Shown in pieces: positions 48,732 to 59,706 of a DNA stretch of 64,000 nucleotides; position 1 is the first letter of the stretch, and each line of letters starts with the position of its first letter. The notes beneath the pieces are model-generated. The model did not search any database. It was not told where the DNA came from and worked only from the letters and a program-made list of their open reading frames with translations. The position numbers and the translations under genes are program-made. The stretch is from Ligustrum vulgare (lineage: Eukaryota; Streptophyta; Magnoliopsida; Lamiales; Oleaceae): contig OY743186.1 in NCBI GenBank assembly GCA_963555705.1, positions 37,311,241 through 37,375,240 of the forward strand, given 5' to 3'.

Positions 48732-49144
48732 AGCTCTTCCTTTATTTGTTTGTTTTTCTTTTTTTTTAAGTGGCTACTGTGGCCTTTTCTCCATAAGAAA
48801 ATCACGAAAAATCTTCTAAAGTTACATATTAATGGACGATTTTACTATTGCAACCATTGATTATTGATAGTCAAAAGTCAACGATCGCTCTAACTCATTA
48901 AAATTTCTGGATTCGTCCATGACATTCACTAGTTCCATTTTTAAAATACCGTCAGTTCTCAATTTGGTTCGTATCTCTTTAGAATCAGAGTGGCCCACCC
49001 TAACATGACGAAAAACTATAAAAGAAAAATAAGTGACGATCATATAGATAGTAGTATTTACGAATCCACTGAAATATTCTAAAATGAAAATCTGATTATT
49101 TATAAATAATAAATTACAGGATTTTGCCACCTTGCCAGCTATAA
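48732..49144. other. Spacer, no gene recognised
   Basis: AT-rich DNA between the hAT right target duplication and the next MITE-like stretch. An open frame at 48861-49130 has no family motif. Confidence 0.4.
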
Positions 49145-49560
49145 GGGTCCGTTTGATTTATTTTCCATGTTATTTTCTAACTTTAATGACGTTTGATTGC
49201 CATAATTTTCCATAAAATTCATTTTCTAGCTTTCGTTGACTTTCAAAATTTTCTTTGTTTTGGTGGAATTCATTTTCCAATCACTTTGGTGAGAAATGAT
49301 TTTCAACCTTAAGTGAAAAATCATTTTCGCCTTTTTTGGACTTTTTTGTTGTTAATTAACTTATTTTTTTCAAGAAATTAACATTGTTATTATCAAATAC
49401 ATATGAAAAATTAAAAAAAAACAATTTTAATTGAAAAGGCGAAATTATGCATTATTTTCCACAATATCAATTAAACAACAAAACATAAAATTTCTCCAAT
49501 TTTTCCACCTATGAAATGAAACTAATCAAATACTTTCAATTTTCAAGAAAATACTAGGAA
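49145..49560. mobile_element. Partial Tourist-like MITE
   Basis: It starts GGGTCCGTTTGATTTATTTT after TAA and has the TTTTCCA/TGGAAAA-rich inside of the 2798-3327 element. The right terminal repeat is not recognisable, so the end is approximate. Confidence 0.55.
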
Positions 49561-50110
49561 TTCCCCCGTTTTGTTCCCATTTTTTATCTCATTTTTTACT
49601 GTATTCAATCTACATCACTAATCTTACTTTTCACTTTCAATTATTGACTTATCAGTTGAATCTATACCTCCACGTTCTTCAAAAAATCAATTTTTTTTTT
49701 CAAAAATTGACGAAAATCAAACAACGGGTCAATTTTTTTCTTAAAATTCATTTTTTTTTTCATCCAAATTTCTCTAATGCGAACCGAATATTAACTTCAC
49801 CCGTGATTCTACCTACCAAATGCGGTGGTGAATGCCATTATTCTTGATCTATCAAGTCACTTTTCAAGAGCAATAATTTCCAACTAATAAAAGCACATAA
49901 TAATATAATATAACAGAGAGAGAGAGAGATGTCAATTTGTTTGTTGTCTGTATACTATTCCCACTGACCGTGTATTCTTGATTGATTGTATTCCCACTAA
50001 TAATATATAACAGACGGATGACAAATTTTTCTCTTTTCTTTTCTTTTTTTTTTTTTTTCCTCGAGTTCTCTCTTTAATTTCTTGCAAGAAAATAAGAAAA
50101 GATGTTTTCA

Positions 50111-51562
50111 TCAAGCACATCCGCGGGGAGCAAACCCGACCCGTGAATTAGCCAAGTCGAACACTACCCGGAAGCTCTGCTGCTGTATATTTCCAATAAT
50201 TGTTAACCCGCTTCTCGTTCCCGCAAAGGCGAAGCAAAATCTTCCAGCAGTGTCCACGGGAATCAAGTAATTCGACGCCGGTAATGACACGTCAGCGTTT
50301 GTAAAATGCAGCACCACCGTCGGAACCTTCACTTCAGTCTTGCCTGAGAGATCGAAACACGTATCGAATAGTGACAAATCCGGAGCCCGTTTGAAATTCG
50401 AAGTCCTGGCCCGGAAAGCATCCCTAAGTGCAATATAAGCGGGTAGGTTCAGTCGGGTCACGGACGTACCCGAATCCACAATTACCCCTCCGTTACCATA
50501 AGGGTCAAACTTAAAAAGCGAAGGCGTAATTCCAGCTACCCGTGTGCCACCCACTGAAATTCCATTAAGCCCCACATAATAGAATGTGTCGAGCTTTGGA
50601 TTCGATATAAGAGGGGTAAAAACGGAATTTTGAATCACCGCCGATTCGCCGAAAATAATAGAAGACGGTTTAGAAGAAGCAGACCGGTCTACTAAGCAGT
50701 AAGAGAATTTATTTCTGAACCGGAGACCGGTCTGAGTCGGAAAAGACAATTTTCCCCGTCCCAGACCCAGTAAACCGGCTGCTCCGATGAATAAACCTTC
50801 GTTATCATGGCCACACCCTAATGCTATATTGTTAACACGGTTTCGGCCGAAAGTGAGGGTTTCGGTGGAGAAGTCACCGACGGTGAAGGAACCATCGCCA
50901 TAGGAGACTTGATAAAGGCATTGTTTGCGGTTCTTGCAGCCTGCGGAGTCGAGCCGCCGGCAGAGGGGAGAGTCACATGAGATCCCATGAAAGGAGGATG
51001 ATTTTGTAGGGTCAAAAACCGGGTCGGACTGGGTGTAGCACTTCCTGCACGGGGAGCACTGGAGCCACACGACGTCGCTTCCCGTATCCAGCACCATATA
51101 AACAAACTTGGCCGGCGTACCTATCCCCAGACGCGTGAAGTACTCGCCGCTTCCCTGCTTGAGCCCCGAAACCACCGAGCTGCTGAAGTCCCTTTTACCT
51201 CTTGAAACGTTACCAGCAGCAACCGCGGCGAGTGTGGTCAGAGTTTTGACTCTAACGGCGTCACGTTGGAGGCGGAGCTTGAAGAGGGATTCTGGGGTTG
51301 AATTGAAAGCAGACGGTGAAAGATTGTCCACATGGTGCAAATCTACTAACAGATTGTTCGAGTAAGGATCCAGTGCGGATTCCGAGTCGGGTTCGGTGCC
51401 AGTTTTTTCGTTGTTCCATGAAAGAGACTGGGCTTTAGGGAGAGAATTGATGACTAAAGACTGGTATTGTAATGTAGAGGATGAGGAGATGGATATGGAA
51501 ATTGCAAAGAAGGTAAGGAAGAGGACGGTGTGAATTGAACTGGGTTTTCCGTTATCTTTCAT
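50111..51562 (-). CDS. Nepenthesin-type aspartic protease (A1B family), intronless
   Basis: A complete 483-codon frame, ATG at 51562-51560 and TGA at 50113-50111, with no intron. Residues 11-28 are hydrophobic and fit a signal peptide. A propeptide-like part runs to about 135. The catalytic motifs are DTGS at 159-162 (Asp159) and DSGTS at 363-367 (Asp363). The flap is YGDGS at 221-225. The cysteine-rich insert between residues 169 and 215 (Cys 169, 172, 175, 196, 201, 209, 215) marks the nepenthesin group, and IIGNIQQQSFRVVFD near 455-469 is the usual C-terminal motif. It resembles Arabidopsis apoplastic-type members such as At1g01300 and At3g61820, so it is probably secreted or in the cell wall. 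All key residues are present and the gene should be functional. Substrate unknown. Neighbours are MITEs only. Confidence 0.97.
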   Translation of the reverse strand: MKDNGKPSSIHTVLFLTFFAISISISSSSTLQYQSLVINSLPKAQSLSWNNEKTGTEPDSESALDPYSNNLLVDLHHVDNLSPSAFNSTPESLFKLRLQRDAVRVKTLTTLAAVAAGNVSRGKRDFSSSVVSGLKQGSGEYFTRLGIGTPAKFVYMVLDTGSDVVWLQCSPCRKCYTQSDPVFDPTKSSSFHGISCDSPLCRRLDSAGCKNRKQCLYQVSYGDGSFTVGDFSTETLTFGRNRVNNIALGCGHDNEGLFIGAAGLLGLGRGKLSFPTQTGLRFRNKFSYCLVDRSASSKPSSIIFGESAVIQNSVFTPLISNPKLDTFYYVGLNGISVGGTRVAGITPSLFKFDPYGNGGVIVDSGTSVTRLNLPAYIALRDAFRARTSNFKRAPDLSLFDTCFDLSGKTEVKVPTVVLHFTNADVSLPASNYLIPVDTAGRFCFAFAGTRSGLTIIGNIQQQSFRVVFDLANSRVGFAPRGCA

Positions 51563-51615
51563 TTTTAGAAAGAGGAAGGAGAAGATGGGTACTGAAATGA
51601 GACAGTAGCTTCGGG

Positions 51616-51628
51616 AGTATAAATAATG
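51616..51628 (-). promoter_or_regulatory. Possible TATA box of the aspartic protease gene
   Basis: The minus strand reads ATTATTTATACTC here, about 55-65 bases before the ATG, which would leave a short leader. There is no other TATA-like match between it and the start codon. Prediction only. Confidence 0.45.
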
Positions 51629-51951
51629 GTAGAGAGAAGAAAAAGTGACAGTGTGTGTGAAACTGTGACTGTGTTAAAGGCCGTCCTCGTTTTGGTTGGT
51701 AAGTATCAGTTGGTCTTTACTAGTAGACGAGACAGTACGACTCGTAGCTTATAATTATGTTTTGTTAATTGAAGACATCGCTATTTTACGCTTAAAATTT
51801 ATAAATAAATTTATAAATAACATAATTTTTTAAATTATTTTTTAATTATAAATATTTTTTTCAATTTTCAATCACATATTTATCTAAAAAATACCAACAA
51901 AAAAAAATACTACGTTAGCCGCCGAACAGATCGAAATCAAATTTTTACTAA

Positions 51952-52400
51952 GCATGTGTTCGGTAATTTGGTGTTATAATCGACACAATTTTCAACATTA
52001 ATTTTTAACTGCACATATTTTTTCTCTCAGATTTTTAACCACGCATCTTACTTAAAAAACATATAATATTAATCATGAAGTGTTATAATAGTTATCGAAC
52101 ACACTCTTTAATTTTTAACAAGAGCAAATCCGAGCTTAGTCCATGTTTGATTTTTATTTTTCCAATAAAATCAAACAAGAGCTTAATCATAATAATATAT
52201 AAATAGACAAAAATAAATTAAGTGTGTGTTGGATAAACATACTTTTTGGGGAAATTTTTTTTGTTAAATCGTGTTGTTAAAAAGTGGTTTGAAAAGTAAA
52301 AAATAATGGACTTTACTTTTTTTTATGGTTGAAATTGATTACTGTAAAAAAAAAAAAAATTATATTTTATGAGAAATTTGGTTTATCAAACAAGGGCTAA
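51952..52400. repeat. Two MITE-like copies upstream of the protease gene
   Basis: 51952-52108 runs from GCATGTGTTCGGTAATTTGG to TATCGAACACACTC and 52215-52400 from GTGTGTTGGATAAAC to GTTTATCAAACAAGGGC, each with inverted ends. Both share the AACCACACATCTTAC-type inner phrase of the family at 36292. Target duplications are not clear. Confidence 0.5.
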
Positions 52401-52727
52401 AATTTTGTTATTTGATCTATTGATATTATTAATACTTCATGTCCCACAAAGATAGACTTGTTCGCGTAGATTAAAAAATGTACTCTCTCCAATGCTTGTA
52501 ATCCTTATTTTTTTTATTTTAAATTATAAGTCATTTTCCTTATTGAAAGTCTAAATATTTTTAAGTTTTCTAATTTTTCTTTATTTAATATTCATTATTA
52601 TCAACAAATATAACCTAATCATATTTATTCTATTGTTTATTGTATGGATATAATAAGTAAAAATGTAAGAAAATATATATTTTCAACTACATTAATTACA
52701 TTTCCTTAATTTATGTGAAAAAAGAAA

Positions 52728-53412
52728 TAAGAGCATCTTCAATGCACTCCGTGGATTGGGGCTGACATGGCAATAAAATAGACGGACTTTTAGAGAGCGT
52801 GGATAAATAGACGGAGAAGTAAAAAATTTAGATTTAATCCATTTGTACATAATTTTTGTCCAGATTGGTTTACTGATCATGTGTTGGCAAAATTGTGGAT
52901 GTTGATTGTGAAGGTGATGTGATGGGTAAGTTAATGGATGATTGCCAAATGTATAATCTGTACACCAAGATGTAAACAAATGTGTACAAATAGCTTAGCT
53001 CAAAAATTTACTCTCCAATGGTTCCTTCTACATTTAAATAATATTGATTATGTGGCATTTTTTATTTAAATTTAAAATTAATTACTATGCATAAATTGAG
53101 CATTATCTGCATAATTTCTCACCGCATAAAGAGTCCAAACAGAAATAACTGTATCATAAACCTGATTGGTCAACGTCCTTATTTATAATAATTAAATAAT
53201 TAAAAAATAAAAGTTAATGCTGAGTCAGCATTTCTCACGGAGCATCTAGATGTAGACGCTCCACCCCACAATGGCACAATGTCTATTTTTTTAGCACCAC
53301 GTCATCCTAATCCACGTTGTGTATTGGAGATGAATTTTTCTCATATTTCATCTATTTGCTGACGTGTCATGTGTATTTCCTCAATCCACGGAGTGCATTG
53401 AAGATGCTCTAA
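52728..53412. mobile_element. Tourist-like element, 679 bp, TSD TAA
   Basis: 52731-53409 has near-perfect ends of about 28 bp starting GAGCATCTTCAATGCACTCC. TAA lies on both sides (52728-52730, 53410-53412). The GAGCATCT start is common in plant Tourist elements. No transposase. Confidence 0.85.
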
Positions 53413-53500
53413 GATCATCTTCATAGGACGAAGAGATTAATTAATATAGTTAGAACTATAATTTTTTAAAGGAAATTGTTGTTTATACAGGGACTGTAAT

Positions 53501-53551
53501 CTGTAGCACAGCTATAATAAAAAAAATATTTTCACTGTAGCTGTGCTACAG
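53501..53551. repeat. Small hairpin
   Basis: CTGTAGCACAGCTA and TAGCTGTGCTACAG pair around an AT-rich loop of about 23 bases. Perhaps a tiny MITE; no target duplication was found. Confidence 0.6.
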
Positions 53552-53809
53552 TAAGGGGGCCTGTTACGAGCAGCATTGCTCTTTTTTAAATATACTCCTA
53601 CATAAAATATAATTTTAATAGATGTAGATTATATTCGTCGATAGTAAGAGCATAATATAAAACAAAAATTTAATTACAAATAAATCAAATTTTAATTTTA
53701 ATTCCTTGATGTGACCTAGTCGAACACACCTTTCAACACGTAAAGTGATCAATAATTTGAAGCAAATAAAAAAGAAAAGCAAACATATTTTTGTGGGATG
53801 GAGGGAGTA

Positions 53810-54307
53810 AAAGTACCAAACACAATTACGTATGTTATAAATATAATGATTAAATTTAATGAATATTTTGCTTCTAAGATTCTTAATGAAGCCCTTGTTT
53901 GGTATTGATAAAAATAAGATTTTTAGTAAATTTTGATAAAAATTAATGAGATGTGTGGTTGAAAAATTATGTATAGTTAAGATTAAATATTGATTTTGAC
54001 TGAGATTAAAATCTAATAAATCATCAATTTTAGTAAATTACTGTTAATTAGGTGGTAAAAGATCAATATTTATTAAACTTACGGACATCAAAAGAGGGTA
54101 ATAAATATGGGGTTTTATAATCTATTACGAATTTAGGTCTTGAATGGTTAGAAGCAGTTTGTTTTGTAGGCAAACGTTATATCTTCTATTAATTAAAATT
54201 ATAAAACCCGGCCCGGTCGACCTGGAACCTCGCGACCCGGACCAAAACTCAGTCAAGTCAAATTCGGTCAACGATCCAAACCCAAATTCTTTATTTTTTT
54301 TTATTAA
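53810..54307. other. Spacer, no gene recognised
   Basis: 53890-54050 resembles 36560-36730 in reverse (a phrase like TTGTTTGGTATTGATAAAAA), a dispersed MITE-like family. The rest is AT-rich. Confidence 0.4.
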
Positions 54308-54763
54308 CTAGTATCACACCCGTGTGTTGCACGGAAGAACAATATGAAATGATTTTACTGTAAATATCAATACAAAATATAAAAAAAAAATTGAACATAT
54401 AATTTGCTTTAATTAATGTTACAGACTGTTAAAGAATGCTTAAAATAGAAATAAATTACAATTCTCATCAATTTTGGAAAACCTCTTTAAACAATACATT
54501 TTTTGTACAGTTTGTAGTTGCTCACACCCATGTGATACACGAAAGTTGCTATAAACAAAACATATTTAAACAATTGCTCAAATTTAAATTAAATAATGCA
54601 AATTTTCAAATACATGTTGTATAGAATAAATAAAAAATTTTGTCCAAATATTTTTGACTAATCTTTATCTTTATATATATAAAAGTAAAAGTGAGGAGAG
54701 AGGGTTATTTTGGAGGGAAATTTGCATTTAATGATTCTCTCTCCTCAATTCTACTTATATATA
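54308..54763 (-). mobile_element. Short Helitron
   Basis: The minus-strand 3' end has a CCGTGCAACACACGGGT hairpin (54318-54334) and CTAG at 54311-54308. The 5' side near 54763 reads TATATATAAGTAGAATTGAG. A similar TATA-rich start in the opposite orientation lies at 54672-54703, forming an inverted pair. A degenerate hairpin at about 54515-54535 hints at an older tail. Confidence 0.5.
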
Positions 54764-54939
54764 CTAGTGAATCATCCCGTGCGATACACGGGAAGAAACT
54801 TCTAAATAAAAATAATCCTATTCGAAATTAAATGAATTCTTAAACAAAATAAATAACATTTACAAATAAGAGATAAGTTCATCATTTATTAGTTTCATGT
54901 ATAAACATCAACCTTTTAGGGAGAAGTCATACATGCGAA

Positions 54940-55200
54940 AATGATTGTGTCTGACTCTTATCGATAGTCATGACATATGACACCATCAATGAAAAAAAAA
55001 TTAAATCTAATAAGTATCCTAAAATTCGAATGGCTCAACGATATCCTTAGAATAAAGAACTTGTATCCTGCATTACTGTCAGATAGAATTTGACCTTATA
55101 GAATATGATCTTCAAGTTTTGTAACGATTATTCACCATCTCCTCGAACCAAAAATTCTCCTTGCAAAATTAACACTTAAATGTAGGATCTCTAGTATTCA
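54940..55200 (-). pseudogene. Helitron helicase trace
   Basis: On the minus strand the region near 54985-54940 fits a SYVMTIDKSQTQSFSHV-like stretch, the counterpart of [16 protein letters not shown] at 43311-43838. The DNA at 55050-55140 fits the preceding [20 protein letters not shown] part. Several frameshifts and stops are present. Confidence 0.65.
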
Positions 55201-55305
55201 TATACTCTGAACATTCAAATAATAGATGAAAAAGTTAATAATAGAGACCATGCATATAAAAGATAAAATTCAATATTTTGACCATTGACAATGAAAAATA
55301 ACATG

Positions 55306-55306
<1 letters not shown>

Positions 55307-55368
<62 letters not shown>

Positions 55369-55370
55369 TT
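55307..55370. repeat. (TAA)n microsatellite, about 63 bp
   Basis: About 21 uninterrupted TAA units within the Helitron. The leucine run read on the other strand is a by-product. Confidence 0.95.
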
Positions 55371-56135
55371 GCGAGGTTGACAAAGATATTGCATCAAATT
55401 TATGATATTTTAGGTTTTCAATATTTATACAACGTAATTATTTTCTGATTGAAATTATAGTTTAATATTGATCATCTCAATTTTTAGTTAATTAGTAAAT
55501 TGGGAGACAATTCATATATTATTGTGAAAAAATATCATAAAATCTGAATTAAAATATAGCAAAGAATGTCTTGGTATGGTTAATTACTTTTTGAAAATTT
55601 AAAATTAACAGTTAGGACAAAAATCATTAATAACTATATCATTTCAAACAATATAGATAAATTTGTTAACCGTTAATGTTAAAAAATGTGATATGAGATT
55701 TTTTGGAATAAAAAATTAATTAAGAATTAAATGTAATTGTCATCGAAATAATTTTGATAAATAATGCAACATAGGAAAGAACTTTAATATGTATATGTAA
55801 TAAATAACTTAAAAATATGATTTAGTTATAAAAATTTCAATACAACGTGATTTATAAAAATACGAATGTGTATAAATTTTAGATATAATTTTAATTGAGA
55901 ATTTGATTTTGGATCTGTATGACTGAACCAAATATTTATCCATAAAATTAAGACCAATAAAATATAACAATTATTATAAAAAATTAATTACGTATTAAAT
56001 GTAATTATCTACAAAAATGTTTAATAATTTAATAATATGCTATAAAAAAGAGCTCCAATATTTAGATGTACTAAATAACTAAAAATAAAATTATTTATTA
56101 AAAAAATTATATGTATGATGTGATTTATAATTTAG

Positions 56136-56299
56136 TACTCCTTCCGTCCCATAAAGATAGTCCTCTACTCATTTTCATACGGATTAAGGACAAAATGAAA
56201 TATAAAATATTAATTTCACTCTTAAAAAATAAAGTAGAATATCTTTTTGAGATGGACAAAAAAGAAATAGTGGACTATCTTTGTAGGACATAGAGAGTA
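56136..56299. mobile_element. Stowaway MITE (Tc1/mariner type), 160 bp
   Basis: 56138-56297 starts CTCCTTCCGTCCCATAAAGA and ends TTTGTAGGACATAGAGAG, with imperfect inverted ends of about 26 bp, and TA on each side. It interrupts a sequence whose unfilled versions occur in the two downstream copies (57600-59690). Confidence 0.85.
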
Positions 56300-57592
56300 T
56301 TATCTAATAATAAAATTTCAACATAATTTTTAACTGAAAATTTTATTTGGATTTGTATAAATGAACACAAATATTTATTTGTAAGATTGAAAAAGTTAGA
56401 AGAACACATTTTTTTATGAAAAGAGAGGTTTTGACACAAAAAAGTCAAATATAAATAAGTAAAACCAAACAAATTATCGTTCTTATATCATAAGAAACAA
56501 CTTCTCAGTAAAAGCAAATTTAAAAAAAAATAATAATTCTAGTTTCTTATTTTTATTATTTTTTATACAATGTGATATACAATTTCATCAAATATATATA
56601 CTGACCCATGAATAATATATTTTTTCTTCACTCAACATCCGAAATCATTAACATGTCTATCAAGCCCAAAACTATTCTAAATAGCCCAACATTAGTTAAC
56701 ACATTGCAACCCCAACAGAGAAATCTAGAACATAATATAAATAGACTATTAACAAATCCTCTTATTAGTCTAAAATAATTTTGCATTCTATATTGTTTTC
56801 AAAACTTTCTCTACAATATTATTGTTTTAATATTTTTTCTTTTTTGTTAGAAATCCAAATCTATATTCAATGACTCAAAATATCACAGGTCTTGAAGAAA
56901 ATAGTAGTGTCAATCCTTTTTACTTTTTCAAAAAATAATTTACTATTTTTTATTTTCAACTGGTTTGTAATATTAATAACTAATAAGCATTACTACCGCA
57001 CCAGAAACTTTGAATCATAAAACGTGATAAATAGAAGGTGGAGTGGAGCGATCATGTTAAACAGTATACATTTTTTAAAAGAAATAACCCTTTGATTGAA
57101 TCTTTTATTATTGTGTATATCTTCATAATAATTATATATAACAGAAATGAAAGAGGTTGTATATAGGGAAATGAAAAAAAAAAGATATAGAAAACAAAAA
57201 TGAATCAACAAATTTTGAAAAAGGGAAAAAATGAAACAAATTCTGAAAAAGCGAAAAAGGAAAAAAAAAAGGAAAAATAACTGGATTTTCAGTGTAATTA
57301 AGCGGCGGGAAATAGAAGTCATGTAAACACAACAAATATTGAAGACTATAAGTAGACGTCGGCGATTTTGAAAATAATAAATAAATATTGAAGGTCCAAC
57401 TATTTTTTAAGTGGGTTTTGAAGTTGATTATTGGATAGGGGATATAATTAGTGTGAACATAATAAATATTGAAGTCCCAAAAAATTGAAAAAATAAATAA
57501 ATAAAATCTGCACATAGCACAAGAGTTTTGGAGGGAAAAAGGGAAGTTGACTGAGGTTGACTCAGATACTTTTATATATTATATAGATAGAT

Positions 57593-59653
57593 TCGATAAT
57601 CATAAAAAAAGAAAAAAAAAATACTAAAATTATGAGATTGACAATGATGCATCAAATTCATGATATTATAGGTTTTTGCAATAATTATACAACGTAATTA
57701 TTTTTTTAATGAAAAATATAATATAACATTGATCATCTCAATTTTCAGTTAAGTAAATTGAGATACAATTAATATCATGTCATAGTTAATTATTTTTTAA
57801 AATTTAGACTTAACAATTATGACAAAAAAACCTTTAATAACTATATAATTTCAAAACAATATAAAAAAATCTGTTAACCGTTAATGTGAAAAATGTGATA
57901 TGAGACTTTCTAGAATAAAAAATCATATAATGATTAAATGTAATTGTAAATAAAATTATTTTGATAAATAATCTGATATAGAAAAGAAGGTTATTATGTA
58001 TATATATCAAAGAACTTAAAAGTATGACTATTTAAAATGAAATTTAATACAACTTGATTAAATATTCGATATAAATGTAAATGAAAATTCGACGTTAGAT
58101 TTGTATGACCGAACGAAATTATTCATCCATAAGATTGAGACCAATAAAATATCACATTATTACAAAAAAATTATTTACGTATTAAAAGTAACTTTCTATA
58201 AAAATACTAATTAATTTAATAGAACGCAATACAAAGGAACTCGAATTTTTAGATGTTCTAAATAACTAAAAAAATAAGATTATTTATAAAAAAGTTTTAT
58301 ATGATAATATTTATTTAGTATTAGATGCGTAATACAATTTCGATATAATTTTGAACTGAAAATCTTACATTGAATTTGTATGAGTACATACAAATACTTA
58401 TTTGTAAGATTCAAAACATTAAATGATTAGAATAATTTTATGAAAAGGGAGTTTTAAACACAAATAACCAAATATAAATAAGTGAAAAAAAATTCTTTAT
58501 AAAAATACTTAAGTGGAATTAGCAGTGTGAACACAATAAAAGCTGAATTTTTGAGTGTGAACACAATAAAAGCTGAGTTTTCCCGCCAAAACTCAGCTGC
58601 TTTTATATATTATATAGATTCGATAATCATAAAAAAAGAAAAAAAAAATACTAAAATTATGAGATTGACAATGATGCATCAAATTCATGATATTATAGGT
58701 TTTTGCAATAATTATACAACGTAATTGTTTTTTTAATGAAAAATATAATATAACATTGATCATCTCAATTTTCAATTAAGTAAATTGAGATACAATTTAC
58801 TTATTGTTGTAGAAATTTAAAAATCATAAATATTGAATCAAAATATAACAATTAATATCATGTCATACTTAATTATTTTTTAAAATTTAGACTTAACAAT
58901 TATGACAAAAAAATCATTAATAACTATATAATTTCAAAACAATATAAATAAATCCGTTAACCGTTAATGTGAAAAATGTGATATGAGACTTTCTAGAATA
59001 AAAAATCATATAATGATTAAATGTAATTGTAAATAAAATTATTTTGATAAATAATCTGATATAGAAAAGAAGTTTATTATGTATATATACCAAAGAACTT
59101 AAAAGTATGACTATTTAAAATGAAATTTAATACAACTTGATTAAATATTCGATATAAATGTAAATGAAAATTCGACGTTGGATTTGTATGACCGAACGAA
59201 ATTATTCATCCATAAGATTGAGACCAATAAAATATCACATTATTACAAAAAAAATTATTTACGTATTAAAAGTAACTTTTTATAAAAATACTAATTAATT
59301 TAATAGAACGCAATACAAAGGAACTCGAATTTTTAGATGTACTAAATAACTAAAAAAATAAGATTATTTATAAAAAAGTTTTATATGATAATATTTATTT
59401 AGTATTAGATGCGTAATACAATTTCGATATAATTCTGAACTGAAAATTTTACATTGAATTTGTATGAGTACATACAAATACTTATTTGTAAGATTCAAAA
59501 CATTAAATGATTAGAATAATTTTATGAAAAGGGAGTTTTAAACACAAATAACCAAATATAAATAAGTGAAAAAAATTCTTTATAAAAATACTTAAGTGGA
59601 ATTAGCAGTGTGAACACAATAAAAGCTGAATTTTTCCCGTCATAACTCAGCTG

Positions 59654-59690
<37 letters not shown>
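57593..59690 (-). repeat. Two extra Helitron-derived units in tandem
   Basis: Units 57593-58612 and 58613-59690 match each other almost base for base (shift 1027 bp at the start and 1082 at the end, the second having about 55 extra bases near 58797-58865). They match the inside of the Helitron at 55370-56530 more loosely. Each ends, on the right, with a TATA-rich start read on the minus strand (near 58612 and 59690). Neither has a CTAG tail. Confidence 0.75.

Positions 59691-59695
<5 letters not shown>
59658..59695. repeat. (AT)n microsatellite
   Basis: A run of about 19 AT units at the junction between the minus-strand head array and the plus-strand Helitron tails. Confidence 0.95.

Positions 59696-59706
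<11 letters not shown>

Larger units (their letters stand above)
52433..53809. mobile_element. Possible Stowaway-like element split by a Tourist-like element
   Basis: The left end reads CTTCATGTCCCACAAAGATA after TA (52433-52434). The right end reads TTTGTGGGATGGAGGGAG before TA (53808-53809), the complement of a Stowaway-type end. Without the nested 679-bp element the length is about 690 bp, long for Stowaway, so the two ends might belong to different copies. Confidence 0.4.
54764..57592 (-). mobile_element. Helitron with degenerate helicase
   Basis: The minus-strand 3' end has the hairpin CCCGTGTATCGCACGGG (54775-54791) and CTAG at 54767-54764. A TATA-rich start, TCTATATAATATATAAAAG, lies near 57592 on the minus strand. 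It holds a helicase trace, a TAA microsatellite and a Stowaway MITE. Confidence 0.65.

Noticed and set aside
55215..55397. Frame with a run of leucines
   Set aside because: Translation of the TAA microsatellite.
56993..57515. Phe-rich minus-strand frames of 109 and 127 codons
   Set aside because: Overlapping frames in AT-rich Helitron DNA with no domain; composition explains them.
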